Shown here piece by piece: positions 23,151 to 37,346 of a stretch of DNA of 64,000 bases. Made by a program: the position numbers and the translations under genes. The first letter of the stretch is position 1; the number at the start of each line of letters is the position of its first letter. A model generated the notes under the pieces. The model did not search any database. It saw nothing but the letters and a program-made list of their open reading frames with translations, and had not been told where the DNA came from. This DNA is from Adineta steineri (Eukaryota; Rotifera; Eurotatoria; Adinetida; Adinetidae), in contig CAJNOI010000004.1 in the NCBI GenBank assembly GCA_905250115.1, positions 893,729 through 957,728 of the forward strand, in the 5' to 3' direction.

Positions 23151-26100
23151 ATATTGTTGTTCATACAGGCAGATATAAATCTAGAAATAAAAAAATATAA
23201 TTTGAGCCAAAAGATAAAATTAATAATAAACACGGAAATTTGGAAGAATGGATAATTAAGTATTTGTTTTGTTCTTGATAAAATAGATTTTCTAGATATA
23301 AAAGATTAAATACTTTAATCTTTCGATTTTTTCATTATATGCTGAGTAGCACTTTTATTTAAACAAAAGAACTAATACTTCTTAAAATATAATATAGAAA
23401 ATGGATGGTTATTCCTAGAAAATTTGTTTAACCTTTTTAAATCAACTATTTCTCAAAATATCTAACCTTGAAAACAATTAGTTTCTATTGTTCAATTTAT
23501 AAACAGCAGGTTATCCTAAGGTAACTATTATTTCAGTTTCTTTTTTCCGGATGGATATTTCTTTTTTATCTAATCAAAATATATCTGTTAAATCATCAAC
23601 ATTTGTTTACGTTTTTTCTTCTTCAATATTATTCAATTATAATTTATTTACATTTTCTAAAAATAAAGTTGAATTAGAATGAAAATAAACAATTCAGTTT
23701 TTGCTTCTATGTTTGCAATTGACAAAGTACCTAATAATCTTAAACAGAAAGGATGACATTACCTGCTGTTGTGTGACATAGTTTGCGGTGATGAGAAGGA
23801 TATCCATCATTTTACAAGAAATAGAAAAAGAAAAATGAAATGACTGCTAGTTAATTGCCACTGTCGTCGTGTCGTATGGGTATGTGCAGGCTACTACAAC
23901 TCAATTACATATATGAGTTTTGAGCACACCTTTACATATATAAAGTAAAGTATTCTTTTTGTTTCTTATGTCATTATTCTTCTGTTTCTTTTTATTTTCT
24001 TAATCAAGATCTATCATCTAACAAATGAAATATGGCAAACAGGATGAAGTTGACGACGACAAAGACGACGACATCGAAGATGTAAAGAAGAAGAAGAAAA
24101 ATATATGAGAGTGCTACAGAGACAAGAAAAGTGAGTAGGTGAGTAATGAGAAAGCGTTCGTCTGTCCATGACGTATACTAGTCAATGCTGAAATGCTGAT
24201 TCTTATTTCTTTACTCGTCTTCTTTTATTTTTCAACATCCCTTTCTTTTTACATTAGCGCCAGAGTCTATATGGGTATACTTACTTACTTACGTCTTTTG
24301 TTTCTAATCTATAGGCGTTCAATGATGCGCCTAGAAGAAGATCAAGCAAAATAGCGAATAACGATCTTTATCTCATTTTAAATCATTTTTCTTTTGTTTG
24401 TTTGTTAGCTGCCAGTTAGTAGTTTCTTCTCTTTTCCCCTTCAGTTTTTTTCTGATTAGATCACACATACATATTGCTCTATTATTTTTTTTTTACTTGA
24501 CTAGTAAGGAAATATGGATGATGAATATATTTCACCTGCTATTCTTCTCACACAGAAACAAATTAAAGATCCTTATCAAATATTCAACTTTGTCCGACAC
24601 AAACAGGAAATATCATTCATCATTGTTTGTATGCTATTTGTGTGGTGGAAGGAGAAATAAAAAAAAAAGAACCTAAAAGGAGAGAAATAACTTGAACAAA
24701 ACATACGAGATGAATGATAAAATAGAAAAAAAGTTGTGTATGTAGATAAATAGGCCAACTGTCAATTATTTAGTATAAATACGCAAATTCTTTTGTGATC
24801 TTCCGTACACAAAAAAAGAAAAGGGAAAATGAGAAGTACTGACAATAACAACAATAACGACGATGACAGAGCTCAAATTTCATTTGAACGTGCTTTACCA
24901 TTGCAATTTAACAAGAAAACGACAATTGTAATACTACATCGGATGCAAGAAAAAAATATGTTCATGTTAGAAATTAGCTCAGTTGACATAGCACACATCA
25001 GTCTATGAAAATAATCAATAATGAAAATGCATTGTCAGACAATCATATCATTCCATACAGATTTATTTTTAAAAATAAAAATTGATGTCAAATTTAGAAG
25101 TAACTAAAAGGAGAAGAAGAAAAAAAGTCAAAGAATACGAGAAAAAAAAGACCTCATTCTTTCACATGGAGAAAATTCCATTTGTCTCGTTATGCACAAT
25201 CATTATTATATTACTGATCTGTAACGATAAACGTCAAACGTACATTTTTCATCAAAATTCTATGAGGTAATTCTACTAATGCACACACACACACACATAC
25301 ATTTTCCTTGTTAGCTACTTTTGACACACCGCTAAGCATTTATTATTTGCTGTCGATGAACGTGATTAATACTGACGAAAGATTTCGAAGTATAAGAAAA
25401 AGAAGCAGACGAAGAAAACAAAGTATTGACGAAGATTCTCTAACAAAGTGAAAAATAATATATATATTATCACTTCTCACGTGTTGTGACAATCAATACT
25501 TTTTTTTTCTCCTATTTATTAGACATGCTATCTCTTCTCTCCTTCTTTTTTTCTTGTTATTACAATCAATCGAAAAACACGAAACAACTTAAATACAAGA
25601 AATATTAAATAATCCCCAGTGACATAATCATCAATTATAGATGTTTATGACTTAGATGAATATGAATAATTCCTTTTTATATTCAATTTGCATAACAATG
25701 ATCAAGCAATTGCCATGATAAATTTCATATAAATTTTGCACTTAATAAATGATATTGATTGACATAGGAAATATGAATATCGAAATTATATCTCTTCAAG
25801 AAAATCAATTCGGTTAAAAACAAATGAATATTATTATTGTTATTGACTTAATAGAGAATTTAGAATTTTTTTCTTTATAATCATTTGTAAAATTCAACAT
25901 TCTATTTTTAAACAACATATTAATCAGTGTTTATTTTTAAAAAAATATACTTCCGATGTCATATTCATTGAATGTAAATCTAACAAGCACAAATTAACAT
26001 TATTTAAAAGAATTATAAAAATAGTTTTTAGAATCAACAATTCTCATCTACAAAAATAATGAATACTTAACTGATTACTACATGAGTTTCAGTGTTATTA

Positions 26101-29100
26101 TTTTTTAAAATATACAACGTTTATTCAATAAATAATGAATTCATTAGATGATTTTAAATAGAGTACTTAGTAAAATTGCATTATCTATTGTATTGTAAAC
26201 ACTTTAATAATTACTATTACTTCTATTAGAAATATTACCTTGAATTATGAGCTTAAAACAAAAAAAAATGTTTTCATTATTGACAATAACATCTATGATT
26301 AATATTTTGTTTATAATGAAAAACTTTTCAATCTTTTTTATACATTGATCACACCTATATATTATTCATTTATTCATTTGACGAGCAACACATTTGTGTA
26401 TTATTAACTCCCAAATGAAATAGTCAATACATATTTACATACTATGAAACTAAAAAAAAAAGTAGTATAATCAATTCATATATAAAATGTATACCTACTT
26501 CAATTATTTACTATACTAGACTCATGAGAATAAATGAATTATATTTTTTTTATATCTGTCTATGGTTGTGAAATATGGATATTAATTATATCAAATGCGT
26601 ACTTGCATTATATAATGATGTTGGGGCAATTATGAAATAGAGCAAATAGACATTAGTAGAAAATTTTGAAAATGTAAATATTTCGAATAAATATTGATTA
26701 GTATAAAACTTTTTATTATCCGTTTCTTACGTATATAGTATATATAATTTATAAGTTTGCTATGCTCACTATTTAGAATATAAAACAAAACAATAATGCG
26801 AAATATTATTTTTATTATTTACTTTCCGTACAAGTAAAGTAAATCCATTGTACTTGATAACATTGTTAATCGTAGGCTTACTAGAATGAAGCATGTTTTA
26901 TAATACTTGGCAAGAACTATCATTCCATTTGATTGAGTATAATATACCCGAAGTGGTTATTAGTGAGTACTATGAATGCATATATACTTCAAAATATGAT
27001 CTTTTTTTTTGTACTTGAATTCTTGGATATAAATACGTGAATTATTCATAAAAAAGCATTACAAGATTAATCAATCATGTTTACATTATAATATTTTTTA
27101 TAAGTTGTACACTAAAATGTCACTAGTAGTTATTCATATCGTTTTTTTATCTAATGATCCTCTATAAAATAAAATCTATCTTATATTTTAGATGATTCTA
27201 ATTTATATCGTTACTATATTCTATAAAAATCGTTTCAATATTCTCAAGTATGTGTATTTTTAAGCACAGATGTATATTCACAATTGAACAATGTATTCAT
27301 TATTGGTGAACATCTGTGTAATAACAGAATTTATGTTATTATATATAGGAAAAAATATCAATGAACTACTTCAATTTTATAAGAAGAATAGTGAAAAATC
27401 TTACCATGTAGTTTTTATAAGAATTAAATTGTACGTTCAGATAAATTTCTCGATTCTAAATAGATGTATTAAAGAACATTTCAAATAATAATTATTATCT
27501 TCAAACTTTACTTTTATCTATACAATGGAATATAATAGTTGATTCATTGTCACTTTGATTGCCGGACGGTTATAGTACTTCTTTTGGAATAAGAGACGAA
27601 ATACATTTGCAGTTAAGCTGAATCGGATCATTTCCGTACAGTATCATTTAATACTTAAATAAAAAAAAAGAATTCAAACAAATAATTCTTTCTTATATTT
27701 CCGAGATGATTCCATTATTGTTTAAGTATTTGATTATATAATAACATTTTCTTTTTTCCTTATGTCATAATAGATATCTGTTGATCAAATTGTAATACAT
27801 GTTAGATTTTTTCTTCTTATCAAACGAAACAACTGTCAATATGATTAGAACTAATTCTTGTTCATGTTTTTATTACTGAATAGATTTTTTCTAAAATCAA
27901 ATGATTAGAATATAATATTGTTTCGTTAACTTATTAATGAAAGTAACAATTCATTTAGTCTAATGCTTTTTCTTTCTTTCGATTTCCTCGATTGCTGAGA
28001 GACAAAAAGAAGTGTAGACAGTCAGACTGAGATGACATTATTTTACCGCCTTCTTCTGTTGTCATTCTGTCATTAAAATGACCAAGTAATCCGTTTGAAA
28101 TAGTGATAACGATGACAATTGATGTCGTCAGTTGTAAATGATGACCAAAGCGGAAGAAATAAATGGTCTTTTTCTTAATCATTTTCTATTTTATATTGTC
28201 TACAAATTGATGATGATGTAATCAAACTATAGATTCATTTTTTATGATATAAAATCAACTTTTTATATTTAAATTTGACGTGACTATGTCGCCTTCGTTT
28301 TCCTTTTTTCTCATCCAATATTGACTTATTTAACTTAATGTGTGTTTTCAATTGGAAATTTTTCTAGACACAAAATTCTTTGAAGAAAAATAATAAGACA
28401 AATGTTCGATAGATGATCTTAACTTATTGGCAAGAAGAAAAAACGTTTAACAAGGTCATGAGATTATTTTGAATAATGAGTATTTGTTGCATCACGGTCA
28501 TTTGTTGGTGTTTGTATCCTCAAGAGTCTCGTTCATTCTGTTTGTATGTTGAAATGAGCAATAGTGCATGAACGAAAGATTAATCAATGTGGCACCAGAA
28601 GTCGTATAGAATATAGTATATGCACGCACGAACAACTATTGTTCATACATATGAACTTTCTCACTAACATTCATTGACTTATTTTAATGAGTATATACCT
28701 TTTTCCTTCTCTATGTATTTCAATAAGAGCAATTGTTGAAAAGAGAAAGCGAGAAGAAAGTTTATATAGATATGTTTATTTTCTCTTATAACAATCTTAT
28801 ATTTGGGAATAAAACTTACATTTTTTTCCTTTCTCTCATCGATTACAGTACTCTCTCGTCTAGAAATAGTTATCATATGTCTATATATAAATCTACGTGT
28901 GTGTGTGTGTGTGTGTGTGTGTGAGTTTATTGTTGATAGTATCATTATTTCTCATGGTGATATATGATAGACAGAGATACTTGAGTAAGATGATGATTTG
29001 CTTCGACGAGCATAAATGAGATTCACTTTTATAAATCGATTTGATCATTATCATTATTTCTTTCGAACATTAATCGATCTTAAACTTGTTTCCATTTGTT

Positions 29101-30987
29101 TTTATTGATACATGTATATGTATATATATATATATGTATTTATATAAACATTGTTAGTTTTCTTTACCTTGACAGATATTATAACTATTAGTAATTTCAT
29201 CATTAATAACACTCTTTCTTCTCCTTCTTCTTTTTATTTTATCGAACCTTGACATAAATTATTCTTATTCGTATTTGTTTGTTCAAATATACATACTCAA
29301 CAGCTTGTATAGCTTAAAAGCAGCATCAGCTTGTACATACAAAAAATATGGAAAGAAGTATAAGGAAGGGCAAAAGTGATTATCAGTTTCTATTTGATTG
29401 TAGATTGGCAGTTAACTGTTTATCATTGATCAACAGATGACTGTTAGATTGTCGTATACAATACAAATATATATACGAAATAAAAAAAAAGAACGAAGAG
29501 ATACTTGAACAATTGAAATAGCAAATAGGATAGTATATAAATGAGTGTGAATTAATCGCGATTTAAAAAAGAAGAAGAAGATAAACGGGCGTGAAAATGA
29601 CTATTGCTTCAATAACACTCTTTTCTTTTTAAAAAGACTTTGATTTCTTTTTTTTTATAACCACATCTGTTCAGCGACAAGGTGTGACGGACGACTTTTT
29701 AGAATTAGTACCACCTCATCCATTCACTCGCGCATTCTCTTTTTCTTCTTCGTCTCTCTGTCACTTTTTGTTTCTTCTTTCCTTTCTCTTTTGAGCTTTC
29801 TTTGCACTAACCCACACACACACACACACAACAAATGACATGATTATATGGACATTTCACAGGCTACTCGCACTGTGCATAAACTATATGTGTCCTCAAT
29901 ATTATGTTTGTACATCTAACTCTCTATTTATCTGTCTATCTATCGATTCCTCTTTTTCAGTTCTATATGTTTATAATAGTAACAGTTGAGTTCTGTCTCT
30001 ATGTAAACACTATCACGAGTCCATCCTACTAAGAAGCAAAAAGAAAAAGAGACGACGAGCACTTATTGAGGTAATTATTCAACAGAAGTGTAAAGAAAGA
30101 AAGATTAACTTGCTGATCTCTATCTCAATTGCTATCTTACTCTCTTTAGATAAGCTGCTTGTTGTATGTGTGTGTGAGTGTATATGCAATACTTTTCTTA
30201 AAGAAAGAGGCTAGTATTAGAATTGTGTTCCGCTTGTGTAATAATATATGAGAGTTACATCCCGCTTGGTTGATTAACGAATATTGACCAATATGGCACT
30301 GATAAGACAAACTCAATGATTATCTTTCATTTTTCGATCCCATGTCGTGCCTAGCTATACATATACGTAGGTTCTTTTTCTTCTTTACTCTATTCTATAT
30401 ATGTATATTAATTTATAGAGTCGTCACCAGAGGCACTTGTGTCGGCACACGTGCATACTGTCTTCTACTAGTTCTTATCATCATATTGAGTAGTGAATAA
30501 GAGAGGAAGAGAGAAAATAGAAACCAATTTACACTATATCATTTACTGCTCATTTATTTTTACTATTATCGTACTCATTGATTGGTGATTTTGTCATTTG
30601 ATTGGTTATGATTATAAATAAAGAATAAGAGAGTATTTATATCAGTAAAAATCAAATTATATCATTCTCACATTATTTGACTACTTTTTTTATGCGTTCA
30701 TAATTAATCGATCAAGGTAGTCGAATGAACCAAAGTCATTTTGAGTAATGTGTTGAACAAGGTCTTTTGTCTTGTCTCTTTTTGATATCATCGATTTCTT
30801 TTTTTTATATATATGCATATTTTGGAAGGACATGATATGAGATACACATATGCACAAATCTGCGCTATGAGTGCAATTGTATATTGAGCGCGTGCGTGTA
30901 TGCATATGATAGAATCATCGTATACACACACACACACGCACAGATGTTAATCGGTGGACGCCTTTCGATCGCCATTCGTTTACCATT
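23151..30987. other. Gene-poor region (about 7.8 kb) between head-to-head EAG and Kirrel-like genes
   Basis: I find no ORF with coding character, no family motif and no tRNA or rRNA. Content is AT-rich with microsatellites: CA repeats at 25282-25296, 29812-29830 and 30923-30940, and TG at 28897-28923. Purine/pyrimidine runs occur throughout. Bases are slightly more balanced at 27550-27640, 28480-28620 and 30200-30460. Position suggests it holds upstream regulatory DNA of the two divergent genes. Confidence 0.55.
28897..28923. repeat. (TG)n microsatellite
   Basis: Thirteen uninterrupted GT units. Coding readings across it are spurious. Confidence 0.95.
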
Positions 30988-31003
30988 CACTTTTTTCTTT
31001 TAG
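30988..31003 (+). promoter_or_regulatory. Candidate trans-splice acceptor before the Kirrel-like gene
   Basis: A strong pyrimidine tract ending TTTTAG sits 10 bp before the ATG at 31014, with no partner donor recognised upstream. Confidence 0.45.
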
Positions 31004-31013
31004 TTTATTGAAC

Positions 31014-34000
31014 ATGACTGCCACTTATCGTCTACAACTGCCGCGACTCATCATCACATATGTCATTTTCTCATCTTTAACAATGATTGTAAACGCTATT
31101 GAACACGGTAAATATTTTCTTAGGATCAGTTTTTTTTCTGTTTCATATTATTATTATTATTTTGTTCATTTTTTGTTAAATTAGCTGATTCAAGAATTAA
31201 TCAAAAAATTCTTATTGGACCGAATCATATTAATGCATATCCGGGTGAAACAATTCAATTTCCTTGTATTGTTTCCAAACAACCGAATGCTATTGTCACA
31301 TGGTGTTGGAATGATTTCTGTACATTAGGTAAAACACAATTATTACGACATGAAACAACCCGTAATGGTTTAATACATATTTATCAATATGCTGCTTATC
31401 CAAGATTTCAATTATCTATTAATGAACGTCTTAGTAAGTAATTTATACCTTTTTTTTAAATACAGAAAGTAAATCTTTTGATCAATTTCTTTCGGAAATT
31501 TCCATTATGCTAATTATTTTTTTTGGTATGGTCTGTTGAAATATGACCAACATGAATAGCTTTTACCACCTAGTGCGTATGTGTAATGAAAAAGTAACAT
31601 ACTGTCTTTTTTTTCCTTCTTCGTTTTATCGGAAGTACACATTATTCTTGATTATAGTCGCTATTCTTTGTGTCTAGTTGTTAATTGTTGCATCGAAGTT
31701 TTCTTTTCGTCTCATCTCGTTGACCCGTCATTTCCATTGTTGTCTTCTCAGGAGAGTAATTCAAGAAATGGACAGGAAGTTTTTGACAAAAATTGACGAC
31801 TAACTAGTCAGACATTTTATATGTCTACATGTCTATTGTTCTCATCAGGAAATTGAATATACTAATGTACAATATAAAAAAAAATAGAGTAGCCATATAT
31901 GATCAATATTTGATTGACTCCCTCTTGCTGTGTAATCTTTCCGGAAGTAACAAGTGACGATAGATACATGGTGTAATATATACTGACAAAAGTCATCCTT
32001 GAATATAATAAACGATTTAGATATATTTCTTTTTGTTTAGATCACTATAATTTGTCAATTGTTCATGTGTCAAATAAAGATGAAGGAATATTTCAATGTC
32101 AAGTACAGCGAACAATGGATGCACATGAAGCACGTTCTGAACGTGTTCGTTTAACTCTTATTAGTATGAAAAATACTTGAGACAGTTTTTTTGTCGTTAT
32201 TAACCTTCTTTCTTTTCCTGTTAGCTCCGCCAAATGGTCAACCGACATTGCTACTTCCTACTATGCCATTAAAACAAGGTCAACCAACTAATATAACTTG
32301 TTTATCTGCTCCATCAAAGCCAGCATCAAAATTAGTTTTATATAAAAATGAACTCCCAATAACAGAAGAACCTTTACCAAAGATAACTTATGAATTAGAT
32401 ATACAATCAAAAAAAAATCTAACAAAATTAATTTATATTATTGATGATCCAGATGATACTTGGAATAATGCACTTATTAGATGCGCTCAATTTTATGAAT
32501 ATGGAAATTCTCCTTTTAGAGATGCTGCAACAAAACTAAAAGTTTATTGTAAGCTTTTTTTCTCTTTCTAAGTATATCAATTGAAGCCTTTCTGCTTTTT
32601 CTAATGACTAAAATGTATACTTCATAAAGGAATCATATCAAATGTTTTACAGATTGACTTGATAGAAGAAGATGACTTACAATACAATAATTGAAATATA
32701 TAGTAGAGCCATAGTTTGTCAGTTATCCATAAGAATACATGATTCTAATCAGTTAATAAATAATAAAAGGAGTTATTATTAATTTAGATAAACCAAAAGC
32801 TCGTATTGAATCTCAAAATCGTTATCCATTAACAGTTAATTCAACTGCAACATTTCGTTGTATTGTTTATGGTAATCCTGAACCAAAATTTAGGTAAGAA
32901 ATATAAACTTTATTTTCATTAAAAAAAACACTATTTCTAATAGTTGGTTTGCCAATTCAATGGATTTAACATCATTAACAAGTTCTATAATAAGCATTCC
33001 ATTATCAAGACAAGTACATAATCATTCAATCGGATGTACAGCTACAAATTCTATGGGTACAACAAATACAAGTATTCGATTATTAATTCGTTGTATGAAA
33101 AGAAATATTTATTTATTTTATTGTCTTAATAAGATTCTCTAATCTTTTAATAGATTCTCCAAAATTTGTTGTTCGTCCGCCAAAATTTGTTGTACTGGAT
33201 TTTAATAATCAACAATCATCGAAATCAAATCCAGTTATACTTCGTTGTATCGTTGATTCATTTCCTCGTTCAAAAATATCATGGTATCGTTATGGAGAAA
33301 AATTAATTGAAGGTTCATTATTTAATCTTGAAAATATAACAACACGAGAACAACAAGGACTTTATTCATATCAAATTGAAACAGATGGTTTTCAAACAAT
33401 TATCGAGGATTTTATTATTTATTTTAAAGGTATTCGAAATTATTTTGTTTATCATCTAAAATTTTTTTTTGTTTCTCAAGGTAAACCATTAATTTATATT
33501 CAAGAATTTAAACATTATCGTTCATCAAATACACGTGAATTTGAATGTCAAGTTTATTCTTCGAGTCCAATTCTTGTATAGAAATTTGAAATAAACAAAA
33601 AACTTCAATTGAATTATTTTTCTTTTTATTTAGAAAATAAGTTGGAGAATAAATGATCAATCAATTGAATCTACTGATAAATCATTAATATCAACAACAT
33701 GTGATGATAATAGTTGTAAATCAAAATTACTTTATAATAATCGAAAAATTCTTTCATCAATGAATAATCTTAATCGTTTATCTTGTATTGCTGAAAATGA
33801 ACATGGAAGCGAACAAAGTCGTCTTTATCAAATAAATTCATTTGAAGATTCATCAACTATATTAATACCTGTTGTATGTAGTATTTTTCTTCTGATTATT
33901 ATTTTATCAATTGCTGCACTTTATTGTGGTTGTCGTGCTAAACAACAACGAAAACGTTCAAGTAGTTAGTTTTTTTCTTGTTTGATAAATATTTATTTCA

Positions 34001-34746
34001 TAAAAAATTTATTTTAGTAAAAAAGCTTCCTATTGTTTATGATGCACATTATTCAATAAATGAATTAATTAAAGATGTTGGATGTTTACGAACATCAGAT
34101 TTTCATACATGTAATGATAATGATCAATTATCATTAAAAATTGAACAATCAAAAATTGAACCAACAGGTTTGCATTTTAATGAATGTTTCTTGAATATAT
34201 ATATATATTTTTTGGATTTAGATCGTTTACTAGCATCTTTATTCAATAATAGTAGCAGTACAAAAAAATTAATGGATAATCTATCGAATGAATCATCTAT
34301 AAATAGTTCTGGTTTTCATTCAAAATCAACTACAACAACATTCAATAATGAATATAGTCCGAGATTAGCCGAAATAGCTGATTACACATTTTCAGGTATG
34401 TAGAAAAAAGAGACAATGAGGAAAAATATCATTACAGTAGACGTCTATACCTTAACTAAAGGATATCTCTATATGATAGATTTGATCGGATTATTTTCGC
34501 TTAAATGAATTCTTTTGTCATAAATTCGAAAAGATTGATCCATCAGTCGGATTCTAATTTTCTGAATCGCGAGAATAGAGTTTAGTCAAAAGCCATAATA
34601 AATCGCACTTAGTTTACGTATCTGATACGACTTTATTAATATTTTTCATTTCTTTTCTATATATATAAAAAAAACAAATGATTTTCTTTTTTTAATATTT
34701 AGGTATATCTCCATTATACACAACACAATATCATATGAATGTGTGA
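31014..34746 (+). CDS. Kirrel/nephrin-like immunoglobulin cell-adhesion protein
   Basis: This family (irreC/rst, Kirrel, SNS/nephrin) mediates heterophilic cell recognition in synapse choice, myoblast fusion and filtration slits. Twelve exons (31014-31107, 31185-31433, 32041-32163, 32225-32548, 32788-32893, 32944-33092, 33154-33429, 33481-33575, 33634-33964, 34018-34167, 34222-34395, 34703-34746) give 704 aa in phase. A signal peptide (residues 1 to about 29) leads into Ig1 with the family's YPRFQLS and YNLSIVHVSNKDEGIFQCQVQ. Four more Ig-like domains follow with visible Cys...Trp...Cys cores (SWFANS, SWYRYGEKL, SWRINDQS). One transmembrane helix lies at about residues 547-570, followed by a 130-residue cytosolic tail, Ser/Asn-rich, ending YHMNV. 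Five Ig domains suit Kirrel better than nephrin. The tail does not end in the THV PDZ ligand of mammalian Kirrel1. Ig1 carries an unusual extra cysteine pair (WCWNDFC). Assignment within the Ig superfamily is by pattern only. Confidence 0.75.
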
Positions 34747-34804
34747 TAAGAAATTTTCTTTTTCTTTTTTTTCTTCTATTCTATGTCAGATGTATTTTAT
34801 TTGT

Positions 34805-37346
34805 TTAATTTGATTTTTTTGATTTTGTTGATAATATGATTTCATCACATTCATTGTCATTGATCATATTGAATATAAGACGATTACGTATTATTTTAAA
34901 TATTGTATATGAACTATTTAATATAATCAAAATACTAATTAAGATTTCATACCAAAATTTTCCGTGTAGAATCCATAGAAATTGACAAACAATAAGAATT
35001 ATAAAAATAAGAAATTGTATTGTTAAAAAACATCGTGTATTACCAAATAATCGATATAGAATACTATGTGAAATTGATTGTGGATGTGCAGCATTACTTA
35101 AAGGATGTTCGGCAACAAAATATTTCTCATTATTTGAAGATAATCTAATAGTATGACCACGTATATATGAATTACATTCTGATGACCATTCATTGATTGT
35201 ATCTGTTCGAAGAAATGTTTGTAAGCGCCATTGACCAAGATGAGATGCTAGATGATAAAGATTTGTTTGAAATTTAACAGGAAAAAGAAATATAATATGG
35301 GTAAGAAATGTAGTTAATGCACAGATCAATATTAACATTATATATCGTTCATAATCCACAGAACGTACATCAGCATCTGAAGAAGAAAAAACGTAAGATA
35401 TATATATATGATTAACTACTAGATAATTTCCTGATGAATCCGCTAATACATTTTCAAGAGTTTAAATCATTTAGTACGAAATTTACTATTATTCTTAATA
35501 GGAATATATATACTTTAATAAGCACAATATTTTAATCAATAAATAAAACTAGAATATCCCTTCAGGTAAATAATATATATTTTATTCCCATACGAAAAAA
35601 TGTTAGTTATATTTAGCTATAGAAATAAATAAATAATGTAAACTATATTTAGTATTTTATCGAAGTCTTTAAAAATAATCAATGAAATATTTATTCCTAA
35701 GAGATTATTCTTAATTAATAATAGTTGTCATATGACTGGGATGATAATAAACTCTTTATAATGTATTGAAGGATGACTGAAATGAATATTAAACATGTTT
35801 CAAATCTTTTCTTATTTATAGTTAATCTCATACATTATATCTTAAATGGAAATTACAGATTTAATTCACCATAGTCTTTACTGTCGTTATTCGAAAGTCT
35901 ACGAAACTATATTCAACTTACAACTATCGACATAAAACTTTGAATTGTTCTTTCTTCTTCTTAATGTAAAAGAAATCTCTATCCCATTAATCATATTCAA
36001 AATATCGATCATTAACATAATTTATCAAACGATCTAACAATACATTATGCAATATTTTATTTTTAGAAATTAATCATAGTCTGTATCAATGCTTTTTTGA
36101 TCATTAGATAGGCTCTGTGAACTATTCTCTATTTATGTCTCAATACTCTCATATCAGTATTATTGAATATACAGATATATCGAAATCATTGTTCGAATAT
36201 TTAATGATTTATCTTACCCATTATTTTAAATGGAATAAAATCGAAAAGAATAAATGAAGCAAATGTTCGATAACAACTAAGTACTATTCGTCGTATAACC
36301 ATTAACCAAAGATCATTAGCTTCTTGTCTTATTTGTGAATAATGTAAGGAACATTTATGTTCATTTAATTTTTCTTCTGTTATTGATAACCAGCGAGATG
36401 AAAATATAAATGATGAAAATAATGAATTTACTTTTCGAGATTGCATAGTCAATGATGAACGATAAGATGAGCGATTTAATATCGTCGAAGTTAAAAACGA
36501 TGAATTATATGGACGATATTGTTTACGATTAATATTCGATATTGAATATAAATCTTTGAATAAATTAACTGAAGAACGACGAAATAAATTTGGTTTATCA
36601 AGAACAATTAAAATAATAAAATGAATAATAACAATACAAAATATTGATAATGTTAAATAATGTGTAATAAATGTATGAAAATAAAGCCAAGCAATAAAAA
36701 TAAGATAGAGAATAATAATTATTCCAAATAATATTAAACATAATAAATTACGATATTTTAAATTTTTATAAACATGAAGAAAAACTTTCTTTTGTAATGT
36801 CCATAAATATGCTGTAAGTAATTCAATTAAACTAACACTAATTAATGTTATATAAATATATTTATTTATTAAATGAATATTTATTGGTGAACGAATAATA
36901 CCATCATGTTCATTTGATAATGTAATAAATAATGTTTGTTCATATTCAGTTTTTTCAATATTTTTACTAAATTGAGATTGATTTTCTTGTGTTTGATTTG
37001 GATTTAACCAAAAAACAGCATGATATAAAAGTATATGAATAGCATTAACATGTATTAAATTTTGTAGATTAATATAGAAACAATATGTTAAATGATTATC
37101 AAGATAAATAATAGGAGTTTCTCGATTTATGACTTCAGTTTCATTATCAGGTACTGTATCATTCGATATTCTTGTTATTTTATTTAATGTAATTTTTTCA
37201 CGCATTGAATCAATACTAACTGGATTTGTTGTTGATGAAAGTAAAGATGATGTTGATTGGGTTCGATTTTTTATTGGTAATGATGAAAATGAATTATTAG
37301 AATTAGCTGTAGATTTTGAATCACTTGGGCTTCGACGATGATGCAT
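34805..37346 (-). CDS. TMEM39A: TMEM39 family multi-pass membrane protein
   Basis: TMEM39A/B are ER multi-pass proteins linked to collagen secretion, phosphoinositide turnover and autophagy in other animals. Two exons, 37346-36218 and 35376-34805, join in phase to 566 aa; the intron is 841 bp. The first ATG in frame (MHHRRSPSDSK) is used. After a disordered Ser/Asn-rich N-terminus come about eight hydrophobic segments. The C-terminal part is the best match: ASHLGQWRLQ, EWSSECNSYIRGHTIRL, the HPQSISHSILYRLFGN block, two helices and a final IRNRLI, which parallels AAHLGKWQ, IWSENTIWPQGVLVRH, PSDVSHARFYFLFH and LLRDRIV of human TMEM39A. The central region has diverged. Its 3' end converges on the Kirrel-like gene with under 60 bp between stops, and its 5' end faces the orphan membrane protein. 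Confidence 0.85.

Noticed and set aside
24398..24758. Overlapping plus- and minus-strand ORFs in the gene-poor region
   Set aside because: Phe/Ser/Tyr/Lys-rich with no family motif, no splice partners, and both strands equally open, as expected from AT-rich chance.
28679..28945. Opposing ORFs across the TG microsatellite
   Set aside because: Thr-His and Cys-Val runs come straight from the repeat.
37129..37341. 70-codon plus-strand ORF opposite the TMEM39 first exon
   Set aside because: Antisense shadow of a supported coding exon.
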